NCBI RefSeq assembly: GCF_025961475.1
Contig: NZ_JAOQNS010000007.1
Location: 186,001-250,000 of the forward strand
DNA from: Rhodobium gokarnense
GTDB lineage: Bacteria > Pseudomonadota > Alphaproteobacteria > Rhizobiales > Rhodobiaceae
Direction: 5' to 3'
Length of the DNA: 64,000 nt
A program made the position numbers and the translations under genes. A model generated the notes under the pieces. It was not told the origin of the DNA, made no database searches, and saw nothing but the letters and a program-made list of their open reading frames with translations. Positions 1 through 9,102 of this stretch are shown piece by piece. Within the stretch, counting starts at the first letter, position 1; each line of letters starts with the position of its first letter.

Positions 1-696
1 ACACGGCCGGAGAAACGCGTCGGCTCGGACGAGAGCTGGGACCACGCCGAAGAGGTGATGACCGAGGTCCTGGAGCGGATCGCGGCGCAGTCGGACGGGC
101 GCATCAAGACCGGCATCAATCCGGGCGAGGGTGCGTTCTACGGGCCGAAGTTCGAATACACCCTGCGCGATGCCATCGGCCGGGAATGGCAGTGCGGCAC
201 CACCCAGGTCGACTTCAACCTGCCGGAGCGCTTCGGCGCCTTCTACATCGATTCCGACGGCGAGAAGAAATATCCGGTCATGGTGCACCGGGCGATCTGC
301 GGCTCCATGGAGCGCTTCCTCGGCATTTTGATCGAGAACCATGCGGGCCACTTTCCGCTGTGGCTGGCGCCGAAGCAGGTGGTGGTCACCACCATCACCT
401 CCGATGCCGACGATTACGCGCGCGAGGTGTACCAGCGGGCCCGCGCCGCCGGGCTCCGGGCCGAGCTCGATCTCCGCAACGAGAAGATCAACTACAAGGT
501 CCGCGAGCACAGCCTTGCCAAGGTGCCGGTGATCCTCGTCTGCGGTAAGCGCGAGGCGGAGGAGCACACCGTCAACATCCGCCGGCTCGGCTCCAAGGAC
601 CAGACGGCGCTGCCGCTCGCCGAGGCGCTGGAGGTGCTCGGCGAGGAGGCCGTGCCGCCGGACCAGCGCATGGAGCGCAAACTGGCCGCAGAGTAA
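1..696 (+). CDS. thrS: Threonyl-tRNA synthetase, C-terminal part (5' end outside window)
   Basis: Charges tRNA-Thr with threonine in the cytoplasm. The reading frame is open from the first base, so 231 residues are visible and the true start lies to the left. The edge encodes [13 protein letters not shown], followed by [12 protein letters not shown], the core stretch [17 protein letters not shown] and the class II motif 3 region [16 protein letters not shown]. From about visible residue 120 the anticodon-binding domain follows ([11 protein letters not shown], then [20 protein letters not shown]). The gene ends at a normal TAA, and a hairpin follows within 25 bases. Identification rests on these class II ThrRS motifs; nothing looks broken. 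Confidence 0.96.
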   Translation, partial: TRPEKRVGSDESWDHAEEVMTEVLERIAAQSDGRIKTGINPGEGAFYGPKFEYTLRDAIGREWQCGTTQVDFNLPERFGAFYIDSDGEKKYPVMVHRAICGSMERFLGILIENHAGHFPLWLAPKQVVVTTITSDADDYAREVYQRARAAGLRAELDLRNEKINYKVREHSLAKVPVILVCGKREAEEHTVNIRRLGSKDQTALPLAEALEVLGEEAVPPDQRMERKLAAE

Positions 697-717
697 GGCG
701 AAATGTCACGCTGCGCA

Positions 718-749
718 GCTGTGCGACTGACATGAGGCTGTCGCACAGC
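718..749 (+). terminator. Hairpin downstream of thrS
   Basis: A perfect 10-bp stem GCTGTGCGAC / GTCGCACAGC with a 12-base loop lies 22 bases after the thrS stop. It is followed by a mixed T-rich stretch (GTTAGTTTGCCGTTTTG) rather than a clean T run. It is probably a rho-independent terminator of modest strength separating thrS from the acyltransferase gene. Confidence 0.5.
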
Positions 750-833
750 CAGCGTTAGTTTGCCGTTTTGTCCTTACCTTTCGAATCGTCCCGGCAGTCG
801 GTTTTCGCCGGGGCGGTTTGCGGGAGTGCGCAG

Positions 834-1691
834 GTGAAATTCAAGGAATTGAGCTACGCCTCGCCGTCCGATCCGCGGCTGAAGCGCGGGGTGATCCATG
901 CGGTGGAGGGGCTGTCCGGCCGCGGGCGGCTCGCCGCGCTCTACGAGACCTGGCGCCGCGACATCGTCGGCACGTCGAGCCGGGTGATGGGCGATCTCCT
1001 GCAGCTTATCGGCGTCGAGTTGGAGATTTCCGGTGCCCCGTGGCCGCCGCAGGATCTGCCGGCCTCGCCGCTTGTCATCGTCGCCAACCATCCCTTCGGC
1101 ATCGGCGACGGCATCGCGGTGCTGTCGCTCGCCGAACAGCTCGGCCGGCCGTTCCGGGTGCTGATCCACAACGATCTTTTGAAGGTGCCGGAGATCCGGC
1201 CCTATTCGCTGCCGATCGATTTTTCCGAGACCCGCGAGGCGATGCTCCTCAACCTTGCCACCCGCAAGGAGGCGCTGCGGCTGCTGAAGGAGGGCGTCAC
1301 CATCGTCATCTTTCCGGCCGGCGGGGTGGCGACGGCCCGCTCGCCCTTCGGCAGGGCGGTGGAACTGCCGTGGAAGACGTTTACCGCGCGGATGATCCTC
1401 GATGCCCGCGCCGCCGTGCTGCCGGTCTATTTCGAGGGCCAGAACAGCCGGCTCTTCCACCTCGTCAGCCGGATCAGCCAGACGCTCCGGCTGTCGCTGC
1501 TGGTTCGCGAGTTCAAGCGCTTCATCGGCTCGCGGCTGCCGGTGCGGGTCGGCGAGGTCATCGACCATGCCGAGCTTTCGCACCTGAAAAACAGGCAGGA
1601 ACTGATGGAGCGGCTGCACGACGAGGTGCACGCACTCGGCCGCAACGAACTGCAGCCGCGCCCGCGCTTCGATTTCGTAAGGGCGGCTTAA
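834..1691 (+). CDS. Lysophospholipid acyltransferase family protein (PlsC-like)
   Basis: Predicted to transfer an acyl chain to a lysophospholipid or similar acceptor at the inner membrane. The 285-residue protein carries the acyltransferase signature NHPFGIGDG (about residues 86-94), a variant of the HX4D motif, and a second block VTIVIFPAGGVAT typical of the PlsC fold. I place the start at GTG 834 because GGGAG sits 7 bases upstream and the preceding 22 codons (from TTG 768) have no ribosome site. The family contains AGPATs, ornithine-lipid acyltransferases and hemolysin-like proteins; the acceptor cannot be told from sequence. It stands alone, convergent with the next gene. Confidence 0.8.
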   Translation: MKFKELSYASPSDPRLKRGVIHAVEGLSGRGRLAALYETWRRDIVGTSSRVMGDLLQLIGVELEISGAPWPPQDLPASPLVIVANHPFGIGDGIAVLSLAEQLGRPFRVLIHNDLLKVPEIRPYSLPIDFSETREAMLLNLATRKEALRLLKEGVTIVIFPAGGVATARSPFGRAVELPWKTFTARMILDARAAVLPVYFEGQNSRLFHLVSRISQTLRLSLLVREFKRFIGSRLPVRVGEVIDHAELSHLKNRQELMERLHDEVHALGRNELQPRPRFDFVRAA

Positions 1692-1755
1692 GTTAAAGCG
1701 TTCAAGCGCCACGCAGGCTTTTCGGCGCAACGGCGCCGGCGCGCGTTTGCGCTTG

Positions 1756-1773
1756 CGACGCCTTGCGGCGTCG
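1756..1773. terminator. Small hairpin between convergent genes
   Basis: CGACGCC-TTGC-GGCGTCG forms a perfect 7-bp stem in the 117-base gap between two convergent genes. It lacks a T run on either side, so a bidirectional terminator role is only plausible. Confidence 0.3.
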
Positions 1774-1808
1774 AATGAGCAAGCCCGCGTGCCTCTCCGC
1801 AAGTCGTG

Positions 1809-2918
1809 TCAGTTGCGCTTCAGCGCGAGAACCTCGACCTCGCGGTCGATACCGCTTTCCACGGAGAATTCGCGATTGAATATCTGGTCGTGGTTCTTGG
1901 CGACGACCGCATAGTCGCCTTCCGCCAGGATGAAGGAAGGGAAGGCGCCGACGCTTTCGGCGAGCTGGTCGCCGCCGGGCGTCAGCAGCGACCATTCGGT
2001 GTTGGCAAGGGCCTCGCCGCCGGGCTCGTTGACCAGCTTCAGCGTGATGCGGGCGGCCTTGTGGTAGACGGTCGCCTCGGTCAGCTTGCCGGGCTGCACC
2101 CTGATGTCGGCGCGCACCACCGCATTGACCGCGCCATATTTGCTGACGACGTAGTAGCTGCCGGCGTTGAGCCGCAGCATGGTGCCGATGCCGGCTTTCG
2201 ACGCGACCAGGCGCCGGGCGCCGGCCGCTCCGGTCTCGCCCCGCGTCTCGTTGGCATAGACGTCGAATTTGACCTCGTCGGCATCGAGCGGGCGGTTCTC
2301 GGCGAGTTCGGCATCGAGCTTCAGGCCGCCGGCATCGAGCACGATGGTCCGCGTGTTGACGCGGCCGGGCTCGACCCGGATCCGGGTCGTGGAGCCGGCA
2401 TAGCCGAAGCCGGCATGGACGAGGTAGGTGCCGGGGTCGAGGCGGAATTCGGCATCGCCGCCGGTGGCGTTGGCGACCAGCGTCAGCTTTCCTTCCGCGT
2501 CGCGCTTTTCGGAATAGACCCGCCACATCATGCCGCGGTCGAGGGGATCGCCGTCCTTGACGAGGCGCGAGACCAGATAGACCGTGCCTTCATTGTCGTC
2601 GGCCGGCGTGCCGGTGTCGGCATCGAGCGCGGGCGCATAGGGCGTGGCGCTTTCCGGCACTTCCGGCTCGGGCGAAAAGCCCGGCGGCAGGGCCGCTTCT
2701 TCGTCGGGCGAGGGTTTCGGCATCGGTACGGGCGGGCGCTGCAGCGCGCCGCCGGTCATCGCCGCGGCATCGCTCTGGGCAAGGGCCGGCGGGGCGGCGA
2801 CAAGGCAAAGGGCGAGGGCGGCGCACAGACCGGCAAGGGCGCCGAGACGGGCGGCCCCGCGGCGTCCTGTTGAGCTCAAAACGGCGTTTCGCCCGGGCAT
2901 GATCGCGCGCCCCTGCAT
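1809..2918 (-). CDS. Exported hypothetical protein
   Basis: A 369-residue protein of unknown function. The N-terminus has basic residues and then a hydrophobic stretch (ALAGLCAALALCLVAAPPALA) ending in an AxA-type cleavage site near residue 48, so it should be exported. A proline/acid-rich linker (about residues 58-110) precedes a region of repeated beta-rich segments such as FRLDPGTYLVHAGFGYAG, RLNAGSYYVVSKYGAVN and ILAEGDYAVVAKNHDQ, which look like three or four carboxypeptidase-regulatory/Ig-like beta-sandwich modules. The ATG at 2918 gives the full signal peptide; an ATG at 2900 is also possible. I recognise no catalytic motif. It is transcribed alone, convergent to the acyltransferase. 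Confidence 0.75.
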   Translation of the reverse strand: MQGRAIMPGRNAVLSSTGRRGAARLGALAGLCAALALCLVAAPPALAQSDAAAMTGGALQRPPVPMPKPSPDEEAALPPGFSPEPEVPESATPYAPALDADTGTPADDNEGTVYLVSRLVKDGDPLDRGMMWRVYSEKRDAEGKLTLVANATGGDAEFRLDPGTYLVHAGFGYAGSTTRIRVEPGRVNTRTIVLDAGGLKLDAELAENRPLDADEVKFDVYANETRGETGAAGARRLVASKAGIGTMLRLNAGSYYVVSKYGAVNAVVRADIRVQPGKLTEATVYHKAARITLKLVNEPGGEALANTEWSLLTPGGDQLAESVGAFPSFILAEGDYAVVAKNHDQIFNREFSVESGIDREVEVLALKRN

Positions 2919-3133
2919 GCTGACCTATCCTCGGCGGAATCCGGTTGTCGTTGTTCCTACCAGCGATCCCCGAAAACCGTGGCGATTTCAAGTCCGAAAC
3001 GGCGCGACATGCGAACGCTGCGTTCGAAATTGAGCCCGCCGCGCGTTATTGACAGGACCGGCCGGCTTCTGTCCTCTTGGCGCCAAACCATTTCGAAAGT
3101 CCAAACCGTCCAAATTCCGACGAAAGCAAGAAC

Positions 3134-3706
3134 ATGCCCGACGCACTCGATCTCCTGACCACCCGCCGCTCCGTTCCGGCCGTCAACCTCGCCGACCCGG
3201 CGCCCGACGCCAAGACCCTGAAGGCGCTTCTCACCATCGCCAGCCGGGTGCCCGACCACGGCAAGCTCTCGCCCTGGCGCTTCATCATCTATGCCGGCGA
3301 CGCGCGGGCCAAGGCCGGCGAACGACTCGCCAAGATCGTCGAGACCCGCGACGACGTCGTCGATGCCGAACGGCTCGCCCATGAGCGCAGCCGGTTCACC
3401 CGCGCGCCGCTGGTCGTCGGCGTCGTCAGCCGCGCCGCGCCGCACGAGAAGATCCCGGTCTGGGAGCAGGAACTTGCCGTCGGCGCCGTCTGCATGAACC
3501 TCCTCCACGCCGCCCACGCCTACGGTTTCGCCGGCCAGTGGCTGACCGAGTGGTGCGCCTTCGATGCCGATGCCGGTAAGGCGCTCGGCCTCAAGGACGG
3601 CGAGAAATTCGCCGGTTTCGTCCATATCGGTACGCCGACCGAGAAGCCGGAAGACCGGCGCCGACCGGACATCGACCGCCTGATGACCTACTGGACCGGA
3701 GCCTGA
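3134..3706 (+). CDS. Nitroreductase family protein
   Basis: Predicted FMN-dependent NAD(P)H oxidoreductase of about 190 residues, acting in the cytoplasm on nitro compounds, quinones or similar substrates. It begins MPDALDLLTTRRSVPAV, in which the RRS FMN-phosphate site is typical, and continues with SRVPDHGKLSPWRF, a YdjA/RutE-like hallmark. It ends with GFVHIGTPTEKPEDRRRP. Start ATG 3134 is chosen because it matches the family N-terminus; an upstream TTG at 3077 would add 19 atypical residues. Only six bases separate it from the flavin-reductase-like gene downstream, so the two are almost certainly co-transcribed. The physiological substrate is unknown. Confidence 0.85.
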   Translation: MPDALDLLTTRRSVPAVNLADPAPDAKTLKALLTIASRVPDHGKLSPWRFIIYAGDARAKAGERLAKIVETRDDVVDAERLAHERSRFTRAPLVVGVVSRAAPHEKIPVWEQELAVGAVCMNLLHAAHAYGFAGQWLTEWCAFDADAGKALGLKDGEKFAGFVHIGTPTEKPEDRRRPDIDRLMTYWTGA

Positions 3707-3712
3707 GCCATC

Positions 3713-4315
3713 ATGTTCTACGAGACGGAAGGCGGCGAGCACGGGCTTGCCCGGGATCCCTTCAAGGCGTTGATCGCGCCGCGTCCGATCGGCTGGATCT
3801 CCTCGGTCGACGGCAAGGGCCGGGCGAACCTTGCGCCCTACAGCTTCTTCAACGCGGTCTCCTCCAATCCGCCGGTGGTGATGTTCTCCAGCGACGGCAA
3901 GAAGGACTCCATGACCAATATCGAGGAAACCGGCTGCTTCGTCTGCAATCTCGCGGTCTATGGCCTGCGCGACCAGATGAACAAGAGCTCCGCGACGGTC
4001 GCCCACGGCGTCTCGGAATTCGAGCTTGCCGAGCTGACGCCGGCGCCGAGCCGGCTGGTGGCTGCGCCGCGGGTCGGCGAGGCGCCGGCGGCGCTGGAAT
4101 GCCAGTACCTGAAGACCATCCCGGTGCCGACGCTGGACGGCGGCGAGACCGGCAATTTCATGATCCTCGGCCAGGTCGTCGGCATCCATATCGACGACAG
4201 CCTGATCGTCGACGGGCGCATCGACATGATCCGGCTCGCCCAGCTCTCGCGGCTCGGCTACATGGACTATTCCGTCGTCGGCCAGGTGTTCGCGATGGAC
4301 CGGCCCGAAGTCTGA
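3713..4315 (+). CDS. Flavin reductase-like (FMN split-barrel) protein
   Basis: A 200-residue protein of the DIM6/NTAB flavin reductase-like family, which binds FMN in a split beta-barrel. Family marks are ALIAPRPIGWISSVD near the N-terminus, LAPYSFFNAVSSNPP and TGCFVCNLAV. Such proteins reduce free flavin or act as small oxidoreductases. Immediately upstream is a nitroreductase, which suggests a joint redox role, perhaps detoxification. The stop codon is directly followed by a REP-like palindromic repeat. Confidence 0.82.
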   Translation: MFYETEGGEHGLARDPFKALIAPRPIGWISSVDGKGRANLAPYSFFNAVSSNPPVVMFSSDGKKDSMTNIEETGCFVCNLAVYGLRDQMNKSSATVAHGVSEFELAELTPAPSRLVAAPRVGEAPAALECQYLKTIPVPTLDGGETGNFMILGQVVGIHIDDSLIVDGRIDMIRLAQLSRLGYMDYSVVGQVFAMDRPEV

Positions 4316-4381
4316 GCGTATTCCCGAAAAGTGGGAACCGGTTTTCGCTGTCGCGGACCTGCGGTTCGGACAAGAATACGC
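4316..4381. repeat. REP-like palindromic element, copy 1
   Basis: Outer inverted arms GCGTATTC (4316-4323) and GAATACGC (4374-4381) enclose CCCGAAAAGTGGGAACCGG and a longer middle section. The same building blocks recur, in opposite orientation, at 29,611-29,655 and in degenerate form near 9,770-9,830. It lies in the gap between two convergent genes, where it may also serve as a transcript end. This type of element is common between genes in rhizobial genomes. Confidence 0.7.
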
Positions 4382-4394
4382 GGAAAATAAAGAG

Positions 4395-5276
4395 TCAGGC
4401 TTTTCCGGCGAGGCGGGCGCGGTCCAGCAGCTTTTCGGCGCGCCGCAGGTGCGGGCGATCGACCATCTCGCCGTCGATGCCGACGACCCCGACGTCGCCA
4501 GCCCCGGCGAACGCCGCGACGATCTTCTGCGCTGCCGCGATGTCGTCGTCCGACGGCGTGAAGGCCGCGTTGATCACCGGCACCTGGGCCGGGTGGATCG
4601 CCATCTTGCCGGTGAAGCCGTCGCGGGCGGCTGCCTGGCATTCCGCTTCCAGGCCTTCCATATCGCGAAATGCTGTGAAGACCGTGTCGATGGGCGGGAC
4701 CTCTGCCGCTACGGCGGCAAAGAGCGCCAGGCTGCGGGCGATGCGGAACGGCTCCAGATAGGCGCCCGTCTCGTCGCGGTTGGCGGCAGCACCGATATCG
4801 GCGGAAAGGTCCTCCGCGCCCCAGGTGAGGCCGGCAAGCCGCTGGCTGCACTGGCGGTAGGTTCCCATGTGAAAGAGCGAGGCGGCAGTCTCGGTGGCAA
4901 CGACGACGATCCGCGTTGCGCCGTCGTCCATCCCGAAGGTCGCCTCGCGGACGGCGAGCTTGGCATCGAGATGGGAGACGTCGCGGCCGGAGATCGCCTT
5001 CGGCAGCATGATGCCGTCGGGCGTCGCAGTCATGACCGCATCGAGATCGGCATCGGTGAGGCCTGTGTCGAGCGCATTGACCCGAACATAGAGCAGCGGG
5101 CGGCCGTCGTCGCCGCGGTGGGCGGTGAGGAACTCCGCGACGGTCTTGCGGGCCTCCTCCTTGGCCGACAGCGCGACGGAATCCTCAAGGTCGAGCAACA
5201 GGACGTCGGCGCCGGAACCCAGCGCCTTGTCCATCTTTTTCGGGCTGTCGCCGGGAACGAAAAGCAGCGAGCGCAT
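4395..5276 (-). CDS. HpcH/HpaI-fold CoA-ester lyase (CitE-like)
   Basis: Predicted Mg-dependent lyase cleaving a malyl-, methylmalyl- or citramalyl-CoA-type thioester. The 293-residue protein starts MRSLLFVPGDSPKKMDKAL, a classic CitE/MCL opening, followed by GADVLLLDLEDSV, the conserved Arg segment YVRVNALDTG, and WGAEDLSADIGA which carries the metal-binding acid. IHPAQVPVIN closes the active site. The gene follows a MaoC-type hydratase on the same strand after three bases, so a hydration-plus-cleavage sequence is likely, as in itaconate/mesaconate or methylaspartate-type pathways. No CoA transferase is nearby, so the exact substrate is open. Confidence 0.85.
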   Translation of the reverse strand: MRSLLFVPGDSPKKMDKALGSGADVLLLDLEDSVALSAKEEARKTVAEFLTAHRGDDGRPLLYVRVNALDTGLTDADLDAVMTATPDGIMLPKAISGRDVSHLDAKLAVREATFGMDDGATRIVVVATETAASLFHMGTYRQCSQRLAGLTWGAEDLSADIGAAANRDETGAYLEPFRIARSLALFAAVAAEVPPIDTVFTAFRDMEGLEAECQAAARDGFTGKMAIHPAQVPVINAAFTPSDDDIAAAQKIVAAFAGAGDVGVVGIDGEMVDRPHLRRAEKLLDRARLAGKA

Positions 5277-5279
5277 TGG

Positions 5280-5753
5280 CTAGACCTCTATCTGATCCGG
5301 AGCGTCGCGCTTCTGCATCAATGCCTGACGCCTGCATATGGCGACCAGCTCGCCGGTCTCTTTGAACGCCTTGTGCTCGAATTCCACAATGCCGGCATTG
5401 GGCCGCGATCGGGACTCCCGCGCGGCGACGATCTTGGTCGTGCATGACACCGTGTCGCCGTGGAAGAGGGGGGCGGGGAAGCGCACGTCGGTGAGGCCGA
5501 GATTGGCGATCAGCGTGCCGATGGTGGTGTCGTTGACGGAAATGCCGATCATCAGGCCGAGGGTGAACATGGAATTGACCAGCGGCTGGCCCCACTCCGT
5601 CTCGGTCCGGCAATAGTGGTGGTCGATGTGCAGCGGCTGCGGGTTCAGCGTCATATTGGAGAACAGCATGTTGTCGCTCTCCGTCACCGTGCGCCGGAGC
5701 TCATGGGCGATGACCCGGCCGACCTCGCAGTCCTCGAAATAAAGCCCCGGCAT
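5280..5753 (-). CDS. MaoC family dehydratase
   Basis: A 157-residue single hot-dog-fold hydratase. MPGLYFEDCEVGRVIAHELRR is the usual opening and the hydratase 2 motif appears as SNMTLNPQPLHIDHHY, containing the catalytic Asp/His pair. It should hydrate or dehydrate an enoyl-CoA. The immediate downstream partner is a CitE-like lyase, which favours a branched dicarboxylyl-CoA substrate such as itaconyl- or mesaconyl-CoA. Full-length mesaconyl-CoA hydratases have two such domains and are about twice this size; this one has one. Confidence 0.85.
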   Translation of the reverse strand: MPGLYFEDCEVGRVIAHELRRTVTESDNMLFSNMTLNPQPLHIDHHYCRTETEWGQPLVNSMFTLGLMIGISVNDTTIGTLIANLGLTDVRFPAPLFHGDTVSCTTKIVAARESRSRPNAGIVEFEHKAFKETGELVAICRRQALMQKRDAPDQIEV

Positions 5754-5941
5754 GGCGCCGCTCCCTCCGTCGTCGCTTTTGCAAGTGGTAGCGCCAAGGA
5801 CGCCGCCGCGGCAACTGCGGCATCGTCCCCGTGCAATCGCAGGGCGCCGCTTTACCCTTCATTAACCACGATTTGTGAGGCTAAACGACCAGACATGCGG
5901 CGTCCTGCGCCGTCGACGCGACTCCAAGGAGGGCGCGAGAG

Positions 5942-7084
5942 ATGAAGCCCATCCAACCGCCGATGATCAGCGATCGTATCGAGCGCGCCTTCCAGGTGGC
6001 GAGCCGGGCGACGGGCACCCCGTTCGACTATCTCCTGCAGACGGCAGGCACCGAATCCAGTTTCGACACCGAGGCCAAGGCACCGACCTCTTCGGCGACC
6101 GGCCTCTTCCAGTTCATCGAGTCCACCTGGCTGGAGACCATGAAGGAATCCGGTCCGGCCCTCGGCTACGGCAATTACGCGGAACACATCGAGCGCACGC
6201 CGTCCGGCGACTACAGGGTCGCCGACCGGCGGATGCGGGCGAAAATCCTCGACCTGCGCAACGATCCGAAGGCCTCGGCGCTGATGGCCGGCGCCTATAC
6301 GGAGAAGAACCAAGCGCAACTGAGTTCTTCGCTCGGGCGCGAGCCAACCTCCGGCGAGCTCTACATCGCCCATTTCCTCGGCGCGAACGGCGCGAGCAAG
6401 CTGATCTCGCTTGCCGAGGCGCGGCCGGACAAGAGCGCGGCCTCCGTGTTCCCGGTGCAGGCGCGCGCAAACCGCTCGATCTTCTACAATGCCGCCGGCC
6501 GGACGCGCAGCGTCTCCGAGGTCTACGACACGCTGGTCAGCCGCCATGGCGCGACCGCCATCGCCAGCGTCCGTCCGCCGGCGGCGACGGCGCAAGAGCA
6601 GACGACACAGCTTGCCGCGAATGGCACCCGGTCCGTCGATGCGGCCTTCGAGATGACCTCGGCGAACCTCGTCACGTCCTTTGCGCCGACCGTAGATACC
6701 AACGACCGGGTTCAGCAGGGCTGGCGGGCCGCGGAATCGAACGCGCCGTTCAGCGTGCTTTTCCGCGACAACCCGAACGCCTCGACCGATCCGGTCGGGC
6801 CGACCTTCTGGGGCGCCTTTGCCGCCGCGCCCGATTTCTTCGGCAACCGCGACGCCGCACCGGCGGCGACCCCGGCCGTGCCGGCCCAACCCGTCACGCG
6901 GACGCCCGCGGCGGCGACCGAGACCGACAGGACCGAACGCACCGAAGCGCGGGCCGAACAGAGTGCGCGCGATGCCGCACGCCTTCGCAGCCGGGCGCGG
7001 CGCTCGCGCGGGCCGCTGAACCTCACAAGCTTCCTCGACACCCAGTCGGGGCGCGGTCCGAAGAACCTGCTGCCGCCATCCTGA
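5942..7084 (+). CDS. Lytic transglycosylase SLT-domain protein
   Basis: A 380-residue protein with an N-terminal SLT lytic-transglycosylase domain: QTAGTESSFD places the catalytic Glu at residue 38, and ATGLFQFIESTWLE supplies the GLFQ motif. The domain seems to end near residue 170. The rest is low-complexity, rich in Ala, Thr and Arg, and ends in a basic tail. No signal peptide is visible, so export would need another route or the protein is taken up by a secretion or flagellar apparatus. The ATG at 5942 follows a strong AAGGAGG. A DUF2336 gene follows on the same strand after 243 bases. Confidence 0.78.
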   Translation: MKPIQPPMISDRIERAFQVASRATGTPFDYLLQTAGTESSFDTEAKAPTSSATGLFQFIESTWLETMKESGPALGYGNYAEHIERTPSGDYRVADRRMRAKILDLRNDPKASALMAGAYTEKNQAQLSSSLGREPTSGELYIAHFLGANGASKLISLAEARPDKSAASVFPVQARANRSIFYNAAGRTRSVSEVYDTLVSRHGATAIASVRPPAATAQEQTTQLAANGTRSVDAAFEMTSANLVTSFAPTVDTNDRVQQGWRAAESNAPFSVLFRDNPNASTDPVGPTFWGAFAAAPDFFGNRDAAPAATPAVPAQPVTRTPAAATETDRTERTEARAEQSARDAARLRSRARRSRGPLNLTSFLDTQSGRGPKNLLPPS

Positions 7085-7327
7085 ACGGCCCGCTCCCGCT
7101 GCCGGGAAACACCCCCCGGAGCGTCCGCCGGTCGCTCCCCAAGGGCCGTTTCGAGGGCAAATTGAGGGTCCTTTCTGGACCGCCGAACTCCTTAAAATCG
7201 TTAATAAAATCCTGCCAAACAGGGTGAACCGATCGTTAAGCACTTCATGCGAGGCTTGACCGATCGGACGAAGGCGGCATGCGCCGCCCGACGCTCCGAC
7301 AAGTCTTTTCCCGCGTGGAGTTCAGTC

Positions 7328-8467
7328 ATGGTCGTCAGAGCGTTTCTTCACTGGATGCAGACCGCTCCGGTCGAACAGCGGGTCGCTGCCGCAAGCGCGC
7401 TCGCCCGGGCATGGCTGCAGTCGGAGCTGAAGGGCGCGGAGCGCGAGGATGCGGAAGCTGCCCTATGCGTTCTCCTCGACGATCCGGCGCCGCGGGTGCG
7501 CGCGGCAATGGCCGAGCATCTGGCGCCGAGCCTCGATGCGCCGCGCCAGGTCGTGCTGGGGCTCGCCAACGACCTGCCGGACATTGCCGAGGCGGTGCTC
7601 AGCCAGTCCGCGGTGCTGCTCGACGCCGAACTGATCGACATCGCTTCTACCAACGAGGTGCGCTACCAGGCGGCGATCGCCGCGCGGCCGCATGTCTCCG
7701 GCGCCGTCGCGTCGGCGATCGCGGAGAGCGGCGAGGCGGCGGCCTGCGTCGCCCTTGTTCAGAACGAGGGCGCCGACCTTTCGCCGGCCGCGATGCGCCG
7801 GATCGCCGACCGGCTCGGCGACGAGCCCGCCGTGCGCGAGGCGCTGCTGGCGCGGCCCGACCTGCCGGTCCCGACCCGCCAGGTGCTGATTGCCCGACTC
7901 GGCTCCGTGCTCGGCGGCTTCGTTACCGAACGCTCCTGGATGCGGCGGGAGCGGGCAGACCGGATCGTGCGGGAGGCCTGCGACAAGGCGACGGTGGAAC
8001 TTGTCATGGGAACGGGTGCGGGCGAGCTGCGCCCGCTTGCCGAGCACCTGCGCGACAGCGGCCAGCTCACCGCGGCGCTGCTGCTGCGCATGGTGTGTTC
8101 GGGCAACATGGCGTTCTTTGAGGCCGCGCTCTCCGTGCTCTCCGGCGTGCGGGCGGCGCGGGTCGCCTCGCTGATCGCGGAGGGGAGGGTGTCCGGCCTC
8201 AGCGCGCTCTACCAGAAGGCCGGCCTGCCGAAGGCGGCGTTCCCGGCCTTCTCGATCGCGCTCGATGTCTTCCGGGAGATGGATTTCGACGGCGAGCGCG
8301 GCGATATCCACCGCTTCTCGCAGACCATGATCAACCGCATCCTCGATGAAAGCAGCCGTTTCGGTCCCGGCCAGTCGGACCACCTGATCGTGCTTTTGAG
8401 GCGGTTTTCCAGCGAGGCCGCGCGGGACGCGGCGCGCGAATTCGTGGCAACGACGATCGCCGCCTGA
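7328..8467 (+). CDS. DUF2336 domain protein
   Basis: A 379-residue cytoplasmic protein made mostly of alpha-helical, HEAT-like repeats (for example LLDDPAPRVRAAMAEHLAPS and LANDLPDIAEAVLSQS), matching the DUF2336 family of alphaproteobacteria. Function is unknown. I choose ATG 7328, preceded by GGAG with seven bases spacing, rather than the ATG at 7247 that adds 27 poorly conserved-looking residues. It is followed, tail to tail, by an Hpt protein and a CheY-like regulator on the other strand, a hint of a signalling link. Confidence 0.75.
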   Translation: MVVRAFLHWMQTAPVEQRVAAASALARAWLQSELKGAEREDAEAALCVLLDDPAPRVRAAMAEHLAPSLDAPRQVVLGLANDLPDIAEAVLSQSAVLLDAELIDIASTNEVRYQAAIAARPHVSGAVASAIAESGEAAACVALVQNEGADLSPAAMRRIADRLGDEPAVREALLARPDLPVPTRQVLIARLGSVLGGFVTERSWMRRERADRIVREACDKATVELVMGTGAGELRPLAEHLRDSGQLTAALLLRMVCSGNMAFFEAALSVLSGVRAARVASLIAEGRVSGLSALYQKAGLPKAAFPAFSIALDVFREMDFDGERGDIHRFSQTMINRILDESSRFGPGQSDHLIVLLRRFSSEAARDAAREFVATTIAA

Positions 8468-8491
8468 CGCGCTGCGCCGCTCGGAGGCGGA

Positions 8492-8998
8492 TTAACGGGA
8501 CTTGCCGGCGAACCTTGCGGCGCGTTCGCCGCCGAGCTTGCGCAGTTCCGCGACGAGCTGGCGGCCGACTGGGTCCTCGGCGTTCTGGACCTTTTCCTTG
8601 ACGATCGCCTTGATGGCGTAGACGTGCTGCTCGACGAAGGGCAGCGGTGCCGATCCGGGATCGCGGGCGAAGTCGTCGAGCAGGAGGCAGAGGGAATCGG
8701 CAATGTCGCCGATCAGCGGGTAGCCGAAGGTGGCGGCCTCGCCCTTCAGGTCGTGGGAGACCGAATAGAGCTGCTCGTAGGTGGTCTTGTCCATGCCGTC
8801 GTCGGCCGAGATCGTCTTCCAGACCCGGTTGAGCCGGCTGATCTCGTCGGTCATCCAGTATTCGAAGGTCTTCGACAGCTTGCCGAGCGCCTGTTCGGCG
8901 CGCGACACGGGGTCGAACGCCGAGCCACGCGGCAGATCCGGCACCTTGCGATTGAGGTTGACGGGGTTCTGTATTTTCACCCCGGGCGCGTTCGCCAT
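8492..8998 (-). CDS. Hpt (histidine phosphotransfer) domain protein
   Basis: A 168-residue stand-alone histidine phosphotransfer protein. The phospho-acceptor site is SVSHDLKGEAATFG with His82, the standard HxLKG(E/S) pattern on helix 2, and the following helices match an Hpt four-helix bundle. It should shuttle phosphate between a hybrid kinase and a response regulator. The next gene upstream on the same strand (104 bases away from its start) encodes a CheY-like regulator, the obvious candidate partner. No kinase is encoded in the window. Confidence 0.8.
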   Translation of the reverse strand: MANAPGVKIQNPVNLNRKVPDLPRGSAFDPVSRAEQALGKLSKTFEYWMTDEISRLNRVWKTISADDGMDKTTYEQLYSVSHDLKGEAATFGYPLIGDIADSLCLLLDDFARDPGSAPLPFVEQHVYAIKAIVKEKVQNAEDPVGRQLVAELRKLGGERAARFAGKSR

Positions 8999-9102
8999 GT
9001 TCGTCCTCTTGCCTCGAACACATTCAGCAGCACTGTGTGCTGCAACCGGTTAAACCATTCCAAATCCGACTACACGCGTGCCTGTTTTTTCCGCGCCGGC
9101 GG

